In this document: positions 60,956 to 64,000 of the stretch, piece after piece
How positions within the stretch are numbered: position 1 is the stretch's first letter
How the letters are laid out: each line of letters starts with the position of its first letter
NCBI RefSeq assembly: GCF_003854935.1
Contig: NZ_CP033970.1
Coordinates: 806,001 to 870,000 of the forward strand
Source: Cupriavidus pauculus
GTDB lineage: Bacteria; Pseudomonadota; Gammaproteobacteria; Burkholderiales; Burkholderiaceae
DNA length: 64,000 bases
Direction of reading: 5' to 3'
Notes under the pieces: model-generated
What the model saw: only the letters and a program-made list of their open reading frames with translations
Told to the model about the DNA's origin: nothing
Databases searched by the model: none
Made by a program: the position numbers and the translations under genes

Positions 60956-62578
60956 ATGCCCAATCTTCGAAGAAGTTTCCTGGCCAGGCTTGGCGTGCTG
61001 ACCGGCGCGGGGGTGGCCACGGCCGCCGGCGCGCGCGAGGCCGCCGAGGCGGTGCTGCCGGCATCGCGCGAGCGCATGGTGTCCGTGGCGGACTTCGACG
61101 GGTGCGACCCCAGCGGCCGCACGCCGTCGGACGCGGCATTTTCCAGCGCCATGCGCGCCGTCGCGCGGCAGGCCCGCAAGGCCCAGTTTGGCGAGAATCC
61201 GAACCAGATCGGCGGCCGGCGCATCGTCGTGCCGCCCGGCACGTACCGGCTGACCCGCCCCGGCGCGCTGTTCGACGGCGCGCTGCTGTCCGGCCGCACG
61301 CAGGGCCTGACGATCGAGGGCGACGGCCCCTCGGGCACCGTGGTGATCCTCTACGAACCGCGCGGCGATGGCGCGCTGTTCCGCAACCAGGACGCCGCGC
61401 TGGTCGTGCGGCTGCGCAACCTCCAGTTCCACGGCAACGCGCCGAACAACGACCTGGTGGAAAGCGTCAGCAGCGGCGGCGCGCAGGACTATGCGTTCGA
61501 CGACTGCCTGTTCACGGGCCAGTGGCGCTATGGCGTGAACCTGACCGGCGATAACTGCAACAGCGAGTGGAAGTTCTGGCGCTGCGCCTGGGCGGGGTCG
61601 TGGAAGGCGTTCCTGTACGTGGGCGACAAGCGCACGTCGGACCAGTTCCTGAACTACTGGTTCGACCATTGCAAGTACTGGTGTTCCAGCGCGTGGATCG
61701 ACATGCACCGCGGCGGCAACATCAAGCTGACCGACTGCGACGTGAGCGGCTACGAGCCGTCGACCCAGACCTACCTCTTCAACCTGCGCGGCAACAACCA
61801 CGCGATGGGCGTGTGCTCGTTCAAGGCGGAAGGCGTGCGCGTGGAGCAGAAATCGCGCCACGCGGGCGTGATGTTCTGCGAATGGGAACAGGGCAACATC
61901 GGCTTCAAGGACTGCGACTTCGGCTCGCAGGGTTACCAGGGCTTTGCGGCGGGCACGGTGTCGGCGGTGTTCTCGCCGGGCAACACGGCCGGCGCCCAGG
62001 TGGTGTTCGACAACTGCCAGGTCATGGGCCGCCACCAGTACGTGTCCGGCCAGGGGCCCACGGCGCAGGGGCGGGCCGTCTATCGCAACTGCGATTTCGT
62101 GAACTACACGCACCCGGACGAGGCGCTGATGTTCGCCGAATCGGGCAACCAGCTCGGCCGGCGCCGGGTGGTAACGCTGGAGGGCTGCCGCGGCAACAGC
62201 GCGGCGGGCGTCTATGCCGATGCGGAAATCGGCTGGCATGTGGCGGCGTCGGCCACGGTGCGTACCAAGGTGGTCTCGCTGCGCAACGCGTTTGGCCGGC
62301 TGCCGTCGCGTGCCGATGGCGCCCAGACCGTGATCCTGCCGCTCAACGCCATCGTCACCCGCGTCATGCTCGACGTGGGCGGCGGGGCGGGCAACTACGC
62401 GATCGTGTCCGGCGACGCCGGCGCGGGGCCGCTGCTCAAGGCGGCGCGCCAGGCCGACGAGCGCATGCTGTTCCGCTGCAATACGCGCCAGCGCTGCACG
62501 CTGAGCCTGGTGCCCGGCGCCGGCACCGAGCAGGCCGCCGGCGCCGATGCGGTGGCGCTGGTCGAATACATCGGCTGA
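60956..62578 (+). CDS. Right-handed beta-helix (pectate lyase superfamily) protein, exported
   Basis: 540 residues. A leader RRSFLARLGVLTGAGVATAAG resembles a Tat signal. The body has the start of a pectate-lyase_3-type domain (VSVADFDGCDPSGRTPSDAAF, RIVVPPGTYRLTRPG) and several coils of the helix (LTIEGDGPSGTVVIL, AVYRNCDFVNY). Such proteins cut or bind acidic polysaccharides. It lies 40 bp after the cytochrome gene. As part of the exopolysaccharide locus it may depolymerise or process the polymer; its activity is not readable from the sequence alone. Confidence 0.8.
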   Translation: MPNLRRSFLARLGVLTGAGVATAAGAREAAEAVLPASRERMVSVADFDGCDPSGRTPSDAAFSSAMRAVARQARKAQFGENPNQIGGRRIVVPPGTYRLTRPGALFDGALLSGRTQGLTIEGDGPSGTVVILYEPRGDGALFRNQDAALVVRLRNLQFHGNAPNNDLVESVSSGGAQDYAFDDCLFTGQWRYGVNLTGDNCNSEWKFWRCAWAGSWKAFLYVGDKRTSDQFLNYWFDHCKYWCSSAWIDMHRGGNIKLTDCDVSGYEPSTQTYLFNLRGNNHAMGVCSFKAEGVRVEQKSRHAGVMFCEWEQGNIGFKDCDFGSQGYQGFAAGTVSAVFSPGNTAGAQVVFDNCQVMGRHQYVSGQGPTAQGRAVYRNCDFVNYTHPDEALMFAESGNQLGRRRVVTLEGCRGNSAAGVYADAEIGWHVAASATVRTKVVSLRNAFGRLPSRADGAQTVILPLNAIVTRVMLDVGGGAGNYAIVSGDAGAGPLLKAARQADERMLFRCNTRQRCTLSLVPGAGTEQAAGADAVALVEYIG

Positions 62579-62671
62579 TCCTCCGTATTCTCCTACCGCC
62601 CTGTCGAACGCCCCGCGAAGCCGGGGGCGTTTCTCTTTCGCCCCGCCCACTCCCGACCGTACGGAACAAAC

Positions 62672-62698
62672 AAAAAGGCCGCTTCCGGAGAAGCGGCC
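62672..62698 (-). terminator. Rho-independent terminator of the second Wzc-type gene
   Basis: Stem GGCCGCTT/AAGCGGCC with a six-base loop and five T on the minus strand. Confidence 0.8.
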
Positions 62699-62721
62699 TG
62701 CGTGGTGGGCTGCGGCGCGGA

Positions 62722-64000
62722 TCAGGCGCGCTTGGCCTGCTCGCTGCCGTAGCGGTTCAGGTAGCGGTACTTGCCGAAGTGGTAGTGCGACCGGTACCAG
62801 CGTCCCTCGACCTTCAGGCCGTTGAACAGCACGCCCTTGACCTCGCCCCCGGCCTGCTCGACCATGCGGCGCGCGGCGGTCAGTTCGGCGGCGGTGGTCT
62901 TGTCGGCCCGGGCCACCATGAACACGGCGCCGGCCTTCGGGGCCAGGATGCCCGCGTCGGAGGCGGCCAGCACCGGCGGCGTGTCGATCAGCACCAGGTC
63001 GTAGCGAGTGCGCAGTTCGGCCAGCAGGTCGTCCATGTGCGGGCTCTGCAGCACATCGGCGGCCAGCGGGGGCTCCGCACCGGTGGCGATGAAGTCCAGC
63101 CCCGGCGCCACGTTCTTCTGGATGACGTCGTCCAGCCGCGCGCCGGTCAGCGCCTCGGTCAGGCCCGGCTTGCGCGTGACGTTGAAGCGCTCGTTCAGCG
63201 CGCCGCGGCGCAGGTCGGCATCGACCAGCACCACCTTGCGGCCGGCCGCGGCAGCCACCACCGCGAAGTTGGCGCTCAGGAACGACTTGCCGGCCTCGGG
63301 CGCGGGGCCCGTGAAGACCACCACGTGGTTGCGCGGCGCGCCCAGCAGCGCGAACTGCAGCGCCGTGCGGAAGCCGCGCAGGCTCTCGATGGCCGGGTCG
63401 TCTGGCTCGCCCAGCGCCAGCACGTCGCCGCCACCGCCCTTGGTGCGGGTCAGGCGGGCCTGCTGGGCGCTCATCGGGATCGTCGCGTAGACCGTCATGC
63501 CGCATTGCGATTCGATCTCGTCGGCATCGGTCACGCCGCCGTCGAACATGCGCCGGATCGCCACCACCAGCAGCGCCACCACGATGGCCATCACGCCGGA
63601 CGTGGCGCTGATCAGCATGCGGTTCGGGCGCACCGGCTTGAGCGGCACGTCGGCACCGTCGATCAGGCGCGCCGTGCCGACCTTGCTGGCCTTCACCAGG
63701 CGCAGTTGCTGGACGTCGTTGAGCAGCGACTGGTACAGCTCGGTGTTGACCTTCAGGTCGCGCATCAGGCGCAGCACGTTCTGCTCGACGTCTGGCAACT
63801 TCTGGATCTTGCCGGTCACGCCGTTGAGCTGGCCGGTCAGGCCGGCAATCTGGTTGTCCAGGATCTCGATGGTCGGGTGGTTGGTCGTGAACCGGGCGAT
63901 CAGTTCCTGGCGCTTCTGGCGCAGTTCCTGCAGCTTGGTCTGGATCTGCACCGACTGCGCCAGGATCAGCTTCGATTCCTCGCTCAGGTCGATGGTGCCG
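62722..64000 (-). CDS. Second Wzc/GumC-type polysaccharide co-polymerase BY-kinase, partial (N-terminus beyond window)
   Basis: About 426 C-terminal residues are present; the 5' part lies past base 64000. Coiled-coil and second membrane helix (LISATSGVMAIVVALLVVAI) are followed by a kinase domain with Walker A FTGPAPEAGKSFLSANFA, A' VVLVDADLRRGALNERF and Walker B LVLIDTPPVLAASDAG. Unlike the first copy, it ends in a tyrosine cluster (WYRSHYHFGKYRYLNRYG), the site of cyclic autophosphorylation in typical kinases. It is transcribed toward the other exopolysaccharide genes and has its own terminator. Confidence 0.92.
   Translation of the reverse strand, partial: GTIDLSEESKLILAQSVQIQTKLQELRQKRQELIARFTTNHPTIEILDNQIAGLTGQLNGVTGKIQKLPDVEQNVLRLMRDLKVNTELYQSLLNDVQQLRLVKASKVGTARLIDGADVPLKPVRPNRMLISATSGVMAIVVALLVVAIRRMFDGGVTDADEIESQCGMTVYATIPMSAQQARLTRTKGGGGDVLALGEPDDPAIESLRGFRTALQFALLGAPRNHVVVFTGPAPEAGKSFLSANFAVVAAAAGRKVVLVDADLRRGALNERFNVTRKPGLTEALTGARLDDVIQKNVAPGLDFIATGAEPPLAADVLQSPHMDDLLAELRTRYDLVLIDTPPVLAASDAGILAPKAGAVFMVARADKTTAAELTAARRMVEQAGGEVKGVLFNGLKVEGRWYRSHYHFGKYRYLNRYGSEQAKRA

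Noticed and set aside
1-64000. tRNA or rRNA genes
   Set aside because: None was recognised by eye. A covariance-model scan was not possible, so a missed tRNA cannot be excluded.

Overview
The window is GC-rich and dense with genes. It reads as part of the secondary replicon (chromid or megaplasmid) of a beta-proteobacterium in the Burkholderiaceae, most like Cupriavidus or Ralstonia. Three things support this: a plasmid-type replication and partition module (repA, parA, parB) sits beside housekeeping genes (prfC, zwf, edd, cyo); the origin is iteron-based with DnaA boxes; and the gene families are typical of that group. The genus is an inference, because no search was run.

Left part (1-24 kb), metabolism and general genes: the start of a cytochrome bo3 oxidase operon (cyoA, partial cyoB); a divergent MocR-type regulator; an OPT transporter; a four-unit REP-like tandem array; a D-2-hydroxyacid dehydrogenase; a glucose operon on the minus strand (zwf-pgl-glk-response regulator-histidine kinase) divergent from edd, giving glucose to KDPG by the Entner-Doudoroff route; an MscS channel; an AraC regulator; an MFS exporter; release factor 3; a BrkB/YihY membrane protein; a very small lipoprotein; a possible sigma-54 promoter; a small secreted protein; and a sigma-54 enhancer-binding regulator.

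Centre (24-34 kb), the replication region: a purine permease, then two inverted cold-shock genes enclosing a one-kilobase array of about 20 copies of a 16-mer (CGCAGAAACGGGTACG and variants) with DnaA boxes, then repA, parA, parB and a tyrosine-recombinase-like gene that appears to lack its catalytic C-terminus. A perfect 18-bp palindrome occurs twice, just before parA and inside parB, and is a strong parS candidate. The origin 16-mer also occurs about a dozen times as single copies elsewhere in the window, almost always between genes and mostly on one side of the origin.

Right part (34-64 kb): an isochorismatase-family hydrolase, a chemoreceptor with a good sigma-28 promoter, a LuxR-type regulator with a receiver-only partner, and then a large exopolysaccharide locus. 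The locus has an initiating sugar-phosphate transferase, GDP-mannose synthesis (ManC type), two Wzc/GumC chain-length kinases (the second runs off the window), a glycosyltransferase, a tandem alpha/beta hydrolase and a beta-helix protein. Embedded in it are two unusual subsystems. One is a translationally coupled operon with a carrier protein, an amino acid:carrier-protein ligase, an acyl-CoA-dehydrogenase-like flavoenzyme, a DUF1839 protein and a GH2 glycosidase. The other is a galactose-oxidase-like copper enzyme next to a SCO copper chaperone and a c-type cytochrome. Together they suggest a polymer that is decorated with an amino-acid-derived group and oxidised outside the cell.
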